Below, piece after piece: positions 16,493 to 21,823 of a DNA stretch of 34,328 nucleotides. This DNA is from Clostridia bacterium. Its GTDB lineage: Bacteria > Bacillota > Clostridia > UMGS1840. Location of the stretch: the NCBI GenBank assembly GCA_017625695.1, contig JAGAKI010000062.1:1-34328 (forward strand). Reading direction: 5' to 3'. The notes beneath the pieces are model-generated. The model was not told the origin of the DNA. It was given only the letters and a program-made list of their open reading frames with translations, and made no database searches. Made by a program: the position numbers and the translations under genes. Positions within the stretch are counted from its first letter, which is position 1. The number at the start of each line of letters is the position of its first letter.

Positions 16493-16879
16493 ATGATGAA
16501 ATTGATTAAAGTGATGATAGGAGCTGTATGCGGTATGTTGCACTTCTTATTCGGTGAATTTGACATTCTTCTGATTGCTTTACTGGTGTTGGTAATTGTT
16601 GACTACATAACAGGTGTATTTGCAGCCATTTATGAAAAACGATTGAATTCCGGTACAGGCTTCCGTGGAATTTTGAAGAAGGTGGCAATTCTTTTGGTTG
16701 TAATGGTGTCGCAAATCATCGGACAAGTTGTTGGCGTTGAGTGGCTCCGTTCTGCTGTGATTGGTTTTTACCTTGCCAATGAAGCAATCTCTATTTTGGA
16801 AAATGCCGGGAAGCTTGATATTGGTATTCCGCAAAAACTGCTTGATGTGTTGGAACAACTGAAACAGGATAAGGAATAA
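16493..16879 (+). CDS. Holin, phage_holin_4 family
   Basis: A 128-residue membrane protein of the toxin-secretion/phage-lysis holin family. It has an N-terminal hydrophobic helix (MIGAVCGMLHFLFG), a second helix with the family hallmark LLIALLVLVIVDYITGVFAA, the conserved KRLNSGTGFRGILKK loop, then two further hydrophobic helices (ILLVVMVSQIIGQVV; AVIGFYLANEAISILENAG). The polar C-terminus is cytoplasmic. Two adjacent ATGs open the gene; an internal ATG at 16514 could give a shorter form. The order lysin then holin is the reverse of the most common one. Confidence 0.93.
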   Translation: MMKLIKVMIGAVCGMLHFLFGEFDILLIALLVLVIVDYITGVFAAIYEKRLNSGTGFRGILKKVAILLVVMVSQIIGQVVGVEWLRSAVIGFYLANEAISILENAGKLDIGIPQKLLDVLEQLKQDKE

Positions 16880-16881
16880 GG

Positions 16882-16912
16882 AAAAGAGGGACCGAAACGG
16901 TCCCTCTTTTTT
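16882..16912 (+). terminator. Terminator of the late operon
   Basis: A 13-bp stem of AAAAGAGGGACCG with CGGTCCCTCTTTT around AAA, followed by more T residues, placed 3 bases after the holin stop. It is a strong intrinsic terminator. The A-run on its left flank could also serve the convergent leftward gene. Confidence 0.9.
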
Positions 16913-16915
16913 GTG

Positions 16916-17095
16916 CTATTGGTTTTTCTTCAGGTATTCATCTACAAAATTATTGATGATAGAGTAAATGCTTTCTCCGTTTGCCTGGGTGGCAGATTTT
17001 AGCTGTTCATATTTTTCTGAATCCAACCATACCCGAAGCTGTTTTTTCTTTGATAAATAATTTTTTTGTGGAGAATAATCAGGCTTTTGAGACAT
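16916..17095 (-). CDS. Small ribbon-helix-helix-like DNA-binding protein
   Basis: A 59-residue protein with basic N-terminal residues (QKNYLSKKK), a beta strand QLRVWLDSEKYEQLK, and helices around GESIYSIINNFVDEYLKK. The strand-helix-helix order and size fit the Arc/CopG ribbon-helix-helix class. I chose ATG 17095 (AAAGGAT 7 bases upstream). A longer reading from 17146 adds 17 unlike residues that overlap the upstream gene. It is last in a leftward cluster starting at the promoter at 17463-17491. That promoter contains a palindrome which this protein might bind (inference). Confidence 0.65.
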   Translation of the reverse strand: MSQKPDYSPQKNYLSKKKQLRVWLDSEKYEQLKSATQANGESIYSIINNFVDEYLKKNQ

Positions 17096-17100
17096 TAGGG

Positions 17101-17265
17101 TTATCCTTTCTGTTTGATGGTTTGAATGATGCGGACAATGAGCCATACAAGTACCAAAGCATAGAATAAAACAGACCAGATGGATGCATTGTCAGATGAA
17201 ACTGCGTGTAATAATACCAACAAAGGTATCAGTAAATCGTTCATTTTTGAAAAAAATACTTGCAT
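17101..17265 (-). CDS. Small two-helix membrane protein
   Basis: A 54-residue predicted membrane protein with two hydrophobic segments (NDLLIPLLVLLHAV and LFYALVLVWLIVRIIQ) and a basic end KQKG. I chose ATG 17265, preceded by an A/G-rich stretch (AAGAAAG). A longer frame from 17352 would overlap the 26-residue peptide gene and contains polar, unconvincing residues. It ends 5 bases before the start of the RHH-like gene, so the two are likely co-transcribed. Its start overlaps the -35 box of an opposing rightward promoter. Function unknown. Confidence 0.5.
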   Translation of the reverse strand: MQVFFSKMNDLLIPLLVLLHAVSSDNASIWSVLFYALVLVWLIVRIIQTIKQKG

Positions 17266-17288
17266 CTTTCTTTTTTGTATGGTATACT
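17260..17288 (+). promoter_or_regulatory. Rightward promoter facing the 26-residue peptide gene
   Basis: TTGCAT (17260-17265) and TATACT (17283-17288) are 17 bp apart. Transcription would begin near 17295 and run antisense through the small peptide gene. Confidence 0.55.
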
Positions 17289-17294
17289 GTAGAT

Positions 17295-17418
17295 GGAAGG
17301 GGAGCAAGCTCCCCGTTCCGTCCAGGCTACTACTTGAGTTTGAGTATCGCATTGACGATGGTTGCGATTCCGATTATCAACTCCAGGGTAGCCATTATTT
17401 TTTCTACCATATTTTTTC
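17295..17418 (+). ncRNA. Candidate antisense RNA to the 26-residue peptide mRNA
   Basis: A predicted RNA of about 120 nt that starts with a strong hairpin (GGAA-GGGGAGC / GCTCCCC-g-TTCC, 17295-17319). It covers the whole peptide frame and ends at a weak hairpin with GGTAG/CTACC arms followed by T-rich sequence near 17409-17418. The ends are inferred from promoter and hairpin positions only. The layout is like known type I antitoxin RNAs that converge on their toxin mRNA. Confidence 0.4.
17330..17410 (-). CDS. 26-residue hydrophobic peptide, type I toxin-like
   Basis: A short reading frame with an excellent ribosome site (AAAGGAG, 7 bases before ATG) and a perfect consensus promoter 53 bp upstream. 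The peptide reads MVEKIMATLELIIGIATIVN and ends in Leu/Lys-rich residues: one membrane-spanning helix with a basic tail. This resembles the general build of type I toxins (TxpA/BsrG/holin-like toxins), though it lacks their exact family motif. A facing promoter at 17260-17288 could make an overlapping antisense RNA. A leader-peptide role is the main alternative. Confidence 0.55.
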   Translation of the reverse strand: MVEKIMATLELIIGIATIVNAILKLK

Positions 17419-17462
17419 TCCTTTCGTAATACTTGGGTTTGTTTCCCTCACCCTGTATCTAT

Positions 17463-17491
17463 ATTATACCATATAGGGCACTATATGTCAA
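17463..17491 (-). promoter_or_regulatory. Promoter with embedded palindrome for the leftward small-peptide cluster
   Basis: On the minus strand TTGACA (17486-17491) and TATAAT (17463-17468) have a 17-bp spacer, a perfect consensus promoter. The palindrome ATATAGGGCACTATAT (17471-17486) fills the spacer, an ideal position for a repressor that blocks polymerase. Confidence 0.8.
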
Positions 17492-17541
17492 TACTTTTTT
17501 GAAAAAAAGTTTAAAATTTTTTATATTTTTTTGGTAGTGAA

Positions 17542-17577
17542 AAGCCGGAAGTTTCAACGCTTCCGGCTTGTTTTTTT
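17542..17577. terminator. Terminator at the end of the lysogeny operon
   Basis: AAGCCGGAAG (17542-17551) pairs with CTTCCGGCTT (17560-17569), followed rightwards by GTTTTTTT and leftwards by TTTT. It sits just past the leftward membrane protein gene and can end transcripts from both sides. Confidence 0.8.
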
Positions 17578-18385
17578 ATGTTTGTGATTTTTTAGCTTCC
17601 AGTTCTTGTACAATGTCGATTGCTTCTTTGGCACTTTCCAACTCTTTCAACAGCTCGGTTGGAGTTCTTTCGGAGAAAGTAAATAAGTTTTCAATGTTTA
17701 CTGCAGACAAATATGCATTTTTTGCTTTTTTATAATAGAAATTGATTTGCTTAGGTTCCTCTGCAGTCAGTAAGGACATAGTAGCTTTGTGTGCGGTATT
17801 GAGGTGGCGGCATAAAATATCCGATGCATTGATGAGGGTGTCTAAGCTTAGCGGAATTTTTCTTGTTTGATTAACTTCTTTTTTTACGGAAAAGACATAG
17901 CAGATTTTTTGTATCAGTAACCCGGTAGATATAACTGCCATTGCATATAGGAAAAAGTGTGCAAAATTGAAATCGTAATATGGTATGTCAGATGTATAGA
18001 TAGAAAATCCGATGCTCATACACCAGGCGACTGCTCCTACCAGAGAATAGGCGACTATCCATTGCTTGAACTGTCTGAGGTCATATTTTGGAATTTGTCC
18101 CCAATCGGCATATTCTTTGACGGGATGAGCGGAGCCGGAAGGAGAAGCAGAGGTTCCGCTGCTGCTTGTTGAACTTCCCAAAATGCTGTCTGCTACATCA
18201 TAGGAACTGACAGTAGTTTTATTATAAACTTTATTGTAGACGGCTTTTTTTGGGTTGTTGAGATATCCCATTCCTTTTTTACCGTATGCCGGGTTAAAGG
18301 TACTTTTGACACTCCTTGTTATCCGCCCGGTAGTTCTTGCTTTGATGGAACGCTTTACAGACGGGGTTCTCATTCCTATTTTCAT
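17576..18385 (-). CDS. Basic two-helix membrane protein of the lysogeny operon
   Basis: A 269-residue protein. I recall the type from Firmicutes prophages but know no function for it. The N-terminal about 60 residues are very basic with KIGMRTPSVKRSIKARTTGR and NPAYGKKGMGYLNNPKKAVY. A Ser-rich linker (about 68-85) follows, then two membrane helices (WIVAYSLVGAVAWCMSIGF; FFLYAMAVISTGLLIQKICY) and a cytoplasmic helical C-terminus ending in ELESAKEAIDIVQELEAKK. I chose ATG 18385 (GGAGGA 8 bases upstream) rather than the longer frame from 18499. It is expressed leftwards after repressor and peptidase, so it is probably made in lysogens. Superinfection exclusion is a reasonable guess but unproven. 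Confidence 0.75.
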   Translation of the reverse strand: MKIGMRTPSVKRSIKARTTGRITRSVKSTFNPAYGKKGMGYLNNPKKAVYNKVYNKTTVSSYDVADSILGSSTSSSGTSASPSGSAHPVKEYADWGQIPKYDLRQFKQWIVAYSLVGAVAWCMSIGFSIYTSDIPYYDFNFAHFFLYAMAVISTGLLIQKICYVFSVKKEVNQTRKIPLSLDTLINASDILCRHLNTAHKATMSLLTAEEPKQINFYYKKAKNAYLSAVNIENLFTFSERTPTELLKELESAKEAIDIVQELEAKKSQT

Positions 18386-18443
18386 AGCGGGATTCCTCCT
18401 TTTTATATTATAACAGCAAACAGACAATCCCTTTTGTTTTTTG

Positions 18444-19124
18444 TTACGGGTTACATACCTTGCAGGGAGTATACACTTCCGGGAGACTGCTTTTATCAAC
18501 GGGGAACCCGTTCACTCTGATATATTCGCAGTATTGGGTGTGATACTTTTTCCCGGTAGGGGTGATGTAAACCGTTTCGGTAATTGCTATGTTTTCTGTT
18601 ATGGTGTTTGTTTTTGTTTCTTGCTCTGCGACTGTAGGAACAGCCGCATTGTTTTCGTTGCGTTGTGTAAATGTGAATAGTAACAATAGAATCAGCAGAA
18701 TCCAGCCCAGCCAAGAAAAGAACTGTTTGAAGAACCAAAATAACGGATAGCAGTTTTTATGATATTTTGCTACATAATAAACAAAGTTTTCTGCCTCCAG
18801 TTCGTTTCGTTTCCGTGGCTTTTCCAGGTAGGAAAGACGGTAGGAATGTTTGATAAAATGGCAGAATTCGTGTAAAAGTGCTTCCGTTTTATCGGGTTCA
18901 GAGCAGGCTTCGTCGATAAAGATAAAACAAGTCTGATTCCCGTAATAGATAAAACCGGGAGTTTTTTCATCGGGGGTAAGCTCGTATATCAGTTCCGGGT
19001 CTTCCTGATAGGCTTTGATTCTTATTTTGGTATGGATATGAATGTAGTGCTTGAGATTTTCATAGGTCAGCTTTTCAGGAAACTGAAGGGCAAATCTCAG
19101 GGCTTCTATTTTGATGGCAAGCAT
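18444..19124 (-). CDS. ImmA/IrrE-like metallopeptidase with membrane helix and Cys/His-rich tail
   Basis: The N-terminal domain carries the zinc peptidase motif HEFCH (His85-His89) with a downstream Glu pair near 110 (NELEAENFVYYVAKYH), as in ImmA/IrrE proteins that cleave phage repressors or partners. Unlike simple ImmA, it has a membrane helix (about 137-152, LGWILLILLLLFTF). Its C-terminal domain has TGKKYHTQYCEYIRV ... YTPCKVCNP, a H-x3-C ... C-x2-C zinc-binding pattern. It is the second gene of the leftward operon after the repressor. AGGAG precedes its ATG. It likely acts on the neighbouring XRE repressor after a signal; that link is inference from family and position. Confidence 0.8.
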   Translation of the reverse strand: MLAIKIEALRFALQFPEKLTYENLKHYIHIHTKIRIKAYQEDPELIYELTPDEKTPGFIYYGNQTCFIFIDEACSEPDKTEALLHEFCHFIKHSYRLSYLEKPRKRNELEAENFVYYVAKYHKNCYPLFWFFKQFFSWLGWILLILLLLFTFTQRNENNAAVPTVAEQETKTNTITENIAITETVYITPTGKKYHTQYCEYIRVNGFPVDKSSLPEVYTPCKVCNP

Positions 19125-19173
19125 TGTTGCGACTCCTTTCAGAAGAAAAAGGATGCCTGAATGCTGTTATAGA

Positions 19174-19614
19174 CTACGATTGTTTCAACTCCCTTTTTAA
19201 CATTTCCAATTCGGTAATATCTTTGGTTTTCTTTTCTTGCCCTGTTTTAGCGACAGATTTTGCAGTGAGAGAAGCTTCCTCATCGGCAAGCTCATAGGCG
19301 TAGTTTAATACCTTGACTTTGTTCTGTGAATTCAACTTTTGGTAAACGGTTACTAATTCATTGGTGTATGTATCAGTATTTACTGATTTGCATTCAATAG
19401 TGGAATTTGTTTCGCTTATTAAATGTTCAGGTGTAACACCAAATGCGTTGGCGATAGCAATTATTTTGTCCATCGCTGGCTGAGTTTCATTTTGTTCAAG
19501 GTCGTAAATAAAATTTCTGTTAATACCGCATTGTTCTAGGACAGACTTTACTGATATTTTTGTTTGTTTTGAAACTGCTCGGATGTTGTTGGCAAGTTGT
19601 TTGGTTGATAGCAT
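19174..19614 (-). CDS. XRE-family lysogeny repressor (CI-like)
   Basis: A 146-residue regulator with an N-terminal helix-turn-helix (LSTKQLANNIRAVSKQTKIS, then INRNFIYDLEQNETQPAMDK IIAIANAFGV) and a helical C-terminal part suitable for dimerisation (VYQKLNSQNKVKVLNYAYEL). There is no LexA-type self-cleavage Ser/Lys domain, which fits induction through the adjacent ImmA-like peptidase. ATG 19614 has AGGAGAT 6 bases upstream; a frame from 19725 has a poor extension. It faces a rightward promoter with an 18-bp palindromic operator 31 bp away, the same operator class recurring at 21759-21806. It is the best candidate to bind both. Confidence 0.88.
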   Translation of the reverse strand: MLSTKQLANNIRAVSKQTKISVKSVLEQCGINRNFIYDLEQNETQPAMDKIIAIANAFGVTPEHLISETNSTIECKSVNTDTYTNELVTVYQKLNSQNKVKVLNYAYELADEEASLTAKSVAKTGQEKKTKDITELEMLKRELKQS

Positions 19615-19639
19615 TTTTTCATCTCCTATATAAAAAAAC

Positions 19640-19668
19640 TTGACATACAGAAATATCTGTATTATAAT
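19640..19668 (+). promoter_or_regulatory. Rightward promoter with repressor operator, copy 1
   Basis: TTGACA (19640-19645) and TATAAT (19663-19668) have a 17-bp spacer, a perfect consensus. The 18-bp operator ATACAGAAATATCTGTAT spans 19645-19662. A minus-strand TATAAT at 19661-19666 may serve the repressor gene, with only a weak -35. Confidence 0.85.
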
Positions 19669-19686
19669 ATAATTAACAATTATTTT

Positions 19687-19714
19687 ATGAGAATGGGGGT
19701 GTGGATGTGTATAT
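19687..19714 (+). repeat. 28-bp direct repeat holding a translation start, copy 1
   Basis: Identical to 20300-20327. The unit carries a GGGGG ribosome site, two GTG codons and the first codons of each gene. The Tad2-like gene starts inside this copy; a Cys-rich membrane protein starts inside the other. Confidence 0.9.
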
Positions 19715-19928
19715 TCATAAAGCAATCAAGCGTGCACTGAGACATGGAAGGTGTATTTGCCGCAGAAGCAGATTGCGCGGACATTATATGAAATATAAAC
19801 CAACCCATAGCAGAGATTGTATTCTGATGGTTTGGCGGGACAATGGGGAAATTGTCCGGCAGACAAAACCCAGATGGAATCCGACTGTTGAAGATTTGAT
19901 GGCAGACGACTGGGTAGTCATTAGTTAA
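19707..19928 (+). CDS. Tad2-like (DUF2829-like) small protein, putative anti-Thoeris
   Basis: A 73-residue protein resembling the Tad2/DUF2829 fold. The N-terminal helix HKAIKRALRHGRCICR matches the pattern 'Ai..al..Gk.i.R'. The C-terminal hallmark RWNPTVEDLMADDWVV matches the family's 'W.P...DL.A.DW.v' ending. Tad2 proteins bind and sequester the cyclic ADP-ribose-type signal of Thoeris defence; known members act as small oligomers. GTG 19707 has GGGGG 7 bases upstream and aligns best with the family N-terminus; GTG 19701 is possible. It is the first gene behind the operator-controlled promoter, where early counter-defence is expected. Its exact ligand cannot be read from the sequence. Confidence 0.62.
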   Translation: MYIHKAIKRALRHGRCICRRSRLRGHYMKYKPTHSRDCILMVWRDNGEIVRQTKPRWNPTVEDLMADDWVVIS

Positions 19929-20275
19929 ATGAATGAAATTAGACTTTTTACTTGATTTATGTGTTCTAAGATGGATGCTAAATTGTTGGAAAAGCGATGT
20001 TCCATATAAATAACTCCATCGTCTGTGAGTTGTGCATTGGTGATGGTGTTGTCCCCAGTTTCGCATATTAACAACCCGGCACGATGTAATTCCAAGCAGG
20101 TTTCTTCAATGTCTTCCGGTAACCAGTTTTTAAGAGATAGTTTTTCTATGATTCGACTTAGGTTGCCGAAATTTCTTGCCTGTACCTTTGGTATTTTGGT
20201 TTTTCTGTTATTTAGATAGACATGATATAATTCGCAGATTAAATAGTCGGCTTCTTTGGTTAATGAAATATTCAT
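19925..20275 (-). CDS. Winged-helix-like prophage protein (first of three)
   Basis: A 116-residue protein with a likely winged helix: SLTKEADYLICELYHVYLNN, a helical block with WLPEDIEETCLELHRAGLLI, and the wing/closing motif NAQLTDDGVIYMEHRF. It ends in a hydrophobic helix (SILEHINQVKSLISFI). I recognise the type from clostridial prophages but no function is established to my knowledge. Its stop overlaps the Tad2-like stop by 4 bases, and its start lies only 44 bp from the start of the rightward 53-residue gene. AAAGGAT gives its ribosome site. It is antisense to any long transcript from the 19640 promoter. Confidence 0.75.
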   Translation of the reverse strand: MNISLTKEADYLICELYHVYLNNRKTKIPKVQARNFGNLSRIIEKLSLKNWLPEDIEETCLELHRAGLLICETGDNTITNAQLTDDGVIYMEHRFSNNLASILEHINQVKSLISFI

Positions 20276-20299
20276 AATAAATTATCCTTTCAATTTAGA

Positions 20300-20327
20300 A
20301 TGAGAATGGGGGTGTGGATGTGTATAT
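20300..20327 (+). repeat. 28-bp direct repeat holding a translation start, copy 2
   Basis: Exact copy of 19687-19714, placed 613 bp downstream, at the start of the 53-residue gene. Confidence 0.9.
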
Positions 20328-20481
20328 AACATGTATCGGGTGCTCACATAGACAAGAATGCAAGAAAAAAAAGATTTGGCAGACTTCATGCGAAAAGTTT
20401 CGTGAGCGCAGACGATGGATTTCATTTTTTATATCCTGTTTCTGTAGCTTATTAGCAATGATTATACTTCTTTTTTGTTAG
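20320..20481 (+). CDS. 53-residue Cys-rich protein with C-terminal membrane helix
   Basis: Starts in the duplicated 28-bp initiation unit (GTG 20320; GTG 20314 also possible). The N-terminal part MYITCIGCSHRQECKKKK has a C-x2-C ... C pattern that may bind metal. A very basic middle (EKFRERRRW) is followed by a hydrophobic C-terminal helix (ISFFISCFCSLLAMIILLFC). Such a tail-anchored build suggests a membrane-attached accessory protein. There is no recognised family. It is transcribed in the same direction as the Tad2-like gene. Confidence 0.5.
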   Translation: MYITCIGCSHRQECKKKKIWQTSCEKFRERRRWISFFISCFCSLLAMIILLFC

Positions 20482-20500
20482 AAAGTGAGTGATGAGATTT

Positions 20501-20590
20501 ATGTATCCGAAATTACCTTGGTGGGCATGGGTTCCACAATGTATTATGAGTATTACTGCAATTATTATTGCTTTATGTAAGCTAATATAG
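20501..20590 (+). CDS. 29-residue membrane peptide
   Basis: Reads MYPKLPWWAWVPQCIMSITA and continues as an Ile/Ala-rich helix, a single membrane span. The ribosome site is poor (GTGAG / GATGAG), so translation is uncertain. It begins 19 bases after the previous gene. Its last 26 bases overlap the end of the convergent winged-helix gene. It may be translated by coupling or be spurious. Confidence 0.35.
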   Translation: MYPKLPWWAWVPQCIMSITAIIIALCKLI

Positions 20591-20873
20591 CGACAATCAA
20601 TGCTACGATAGAGATGATAGTCGGAAACCAGAATCGGAAATTTTCTTTTTGCACGGTTTCTTCGGCGGTTATTCCTTTCTCGATAATAGCTACCGTATGC
20701 TTTGCCCGCGAGCTGTTTGAGGAGTCCAATAGGATATATTTCTTTGTTACCAGTTTTTCATATTCTTCGTCATAGTCTTCGGAAATTTTAAATTTCTTAT
20801 AGAATTTGACTGCATTATATTCGCCTTTCCGATAGAGAAAGCGAAGCATTTTTCGTTGTCGATTGTTTAGCAT
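20565..20873 (-). CDS. Winged-helix protein with C-terminal membrane helix (second of three)
   Basis: A 102-residue protein with an N-terminal helix-turn-helix-like region (RQRKMLRFLYRKGEYNAVKF, then ISEDYDEEYEKLVTKKYILL), a wing and closing segment (KHTVAIIEKGITAEETVQKE), and a C-terminal membrane helix (WFPTIISIVALIVAILAYI). This small wHTH-plus-membrane-anchor design recurs in Firmicutes mobile DNA. The ribosome site CGAAAGGAA precedes the ATG. Only 28 bp separate its start from the start of the divergent rightward gene. Function unknown; a membrane-tethered regulator or sensor is a plausible reading. Confidence 0.75.
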   Translation of the reverse strand: MLNNRQRKMLRFLYRKGEYNAVKFYKKFKISEDYDEEYEKLVTKKYILLDSSNSSRAKHTVAIIEKGITAEETVQKENFRFWFPTIISIVALIVAILAYIKQ

Positions 20874-20901
20874 AATAAAATTCCTTTCGGGAGGTGATAA
20901 A

Positions 20902-21120
20902 ATGCTATATGCACTGATAGCGGTGATTGTAGTTGAAATTGCGCTGCAAATGATTCTCAGCGAGGCGATAGACCTTTATAAAGCTTGGTATAAATCCATA
21001 CTCAATTATGTCCGATTGGAATGGGATAAACATTTTTTAGAAAGAGATATTAGGGTGTGGTTTCATAATCGTAAAAAGAAAGAGAAAGCACTGAAAAAGG
21101 TTTTTAAATTATCAAAATAA
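20902..21120 (+). CDS. 72-residue membrane-anchored basic protein
   Basis: An N-terminal hydrophobic helix (MLYALIAVIVVEIALQMIL) is followed by a long amphipathic and basic stretch (YKAWYKSILNYVRLEWDKHF, then WFHNRKKKEKALKKVFKLSK). The ATG at 20902 has GGGAGGTG 4-5 bases upstream, an excellent site. A frame from 20863 would run through the divergent gene. Its stop overlaps the stop of the third winged-helix gene by 9 bases. Unknown function; topology suggests one span with a basic cytoplasmic domain. Confidence 0.65.
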   Translation: MLYALIAVIVVEIALQMILSEAIDLYKAWYKSILNYVRLEWDKHFLERDIRVWFHNRKKKEKALKKVFKLSK

Positions 21121-21465
21121 TTTAGATGCGACAGCAAATAGTTCCGCAGCTGTTTTGACGCCATCAATCACTTTATTGATTCGTTCGATGGTTTCCGGAG
21201 AAATGGAATTCTTTGTGTATTCTATACCTTTTCTTGTCACCTGAATGATGACATATTCGGTTGTGTTATCGCTGTTTACTGTCCCGAGCTTTAAACATTC
21301 TTCCGATTCTAAAATCAGGAGATATGTTTTGATTTGTTCGGGGGAGCAGGGAGTTTGTTCGGAAATCATCTCATAGATATCAGAATCGGAGTATTCCTTG
21401 TTGAATAATGGAAGTCTGCGGACAGTATTCATTACCTTAAATAATAAATCTTCATCAATTTTCAT
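21112..21465 (-). CDS. Winged-helix protein, DUF2513-like (third of three)
   Basis: A 117-residue protein with the pattern of a winged helix: KIDEDLLFKVMNTVRRLPLF, the helix pair SDIYEMISEQTP/SPEQIKTYLLILESEECLK and the wing strand EYVIIQVTRKGIEYTKNSIS. The last resembles the ITwkGheF hallmark of DUF2513, though the match is loose. The C-terminal helix (VKTAAELFAVASKLF) is amphipathic and hydrophobic. AAAGGAT precedes its ATG, with 32 bp to the start of the divergent rightward gene. It repeats the layout of the other two leftward genes of this segment. Function unknown. Confidence 0.72.
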   Translation of the reverse strand: MKIDEDLLFKVMNTVRRLPLFNKEYSDSDIYEMISEQTPCSPEQIKTYLLILESEECLKLGTVNSDNTTEYVIIQVTRKGIEYTKNSISPETIERINKVIDGVKTAAELFAVASKLF

Positions 21466-21497
21466 TTTATTATCCTTTCTGAAAGCGAGGTGTAATT

Positions 21498-21680
21498 ATG
21501 AAGTACATACTTTTTGCAATTATGGTTTGGTTAACTATTCAGATTTTATGCAATATTAGTGCGCTTATAGTTTTTTATTGGCGATTCCGTATTGCAATAA
21601 AATTTGTCCGGGGAAAATATAACAGCGACTTTCATCCGGGAGATATTATGGCGTATTTACCGATGAAATACCAATGTTAA
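21498..21680 (+). CDS. 60-residue membrane protein
   Basis: An N-terminal membrane helix (ILFAIMVWLTIQILCNISAL IVFYW in outline) with a basic follow-on (RFRIAIKFVRGKY) and a short polar end. GCGAGGTG about 6 bases before ATG supports translation. It is the last rightward gene of the alternating segment and is followed by a terminator. No family recognised. Confidence 0.6.
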   Translation: MKYILFAIMVWLTIQILCNISALIVFYWRFRIAIKFVRGKYNSDFHPGDIMAYLPMKYQC

Positions 21681-21711
21681 CCATCCGTTGTCAGATAATA
21701 ATTTATTTTGT

Positions 21712-21742
21712 GCAACCTCAACAAAATTGGGGTTGCGTTTTT
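21712..21742 (+). terminator. Terminator closing the alternating control segment
   Basis: GCAACCTC (21712-21719) pairs with GGGGTTGC (21729-21736, one G-T pair) across a 9-base loop and is followed by GTTTTT. It would end rightward transcripts from the 19640 promoter just before the second operator cluster. Confidence 0.75.
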
Positions 21743-21758
21743 GTATTGTTTTCGAGAA

Positions 21759-21812
21759 ATACAGAAAAAACTGTATTCCTATATTGACATACAGAAAAAT
21801 CTGTATTATAAT
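21759..21812 (+). promoter_or_regulatory. Early rightward promoter with two repressor operators, copy 2
   Basis: TTGACA (21784-21789) and TATAAT (21807-21812) have a 17-bp spacer. The operator ATACAGAAAAATCTGTAT (21789-21806) fills it, one base different from copy 1 at 19645. A second operator, ATACAGAAAAAACTGTAT (21759-21776), lies 30 bp upstream, on the same helix face about three turns away. This should drive the lytic early operon under repressor control. Confidence 0.87.
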
Positions 21813-21823
21813 ATGGTTAAATC

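Noticed and set aside
17180-17476. Two overlapping rightward frames (98 and 81 codons) over the small-peptide cluster
   Set aside because: Antisense to a better-supported promoter, ribosome site and peptide; no ribosome sites and shadow-like composition.
19680-20066. 128-codon leftward frame
   Set aside because: It overlaps the Tad2-like gene and promoter, is rich in His/Cys/Ser, and has no ribosome site.
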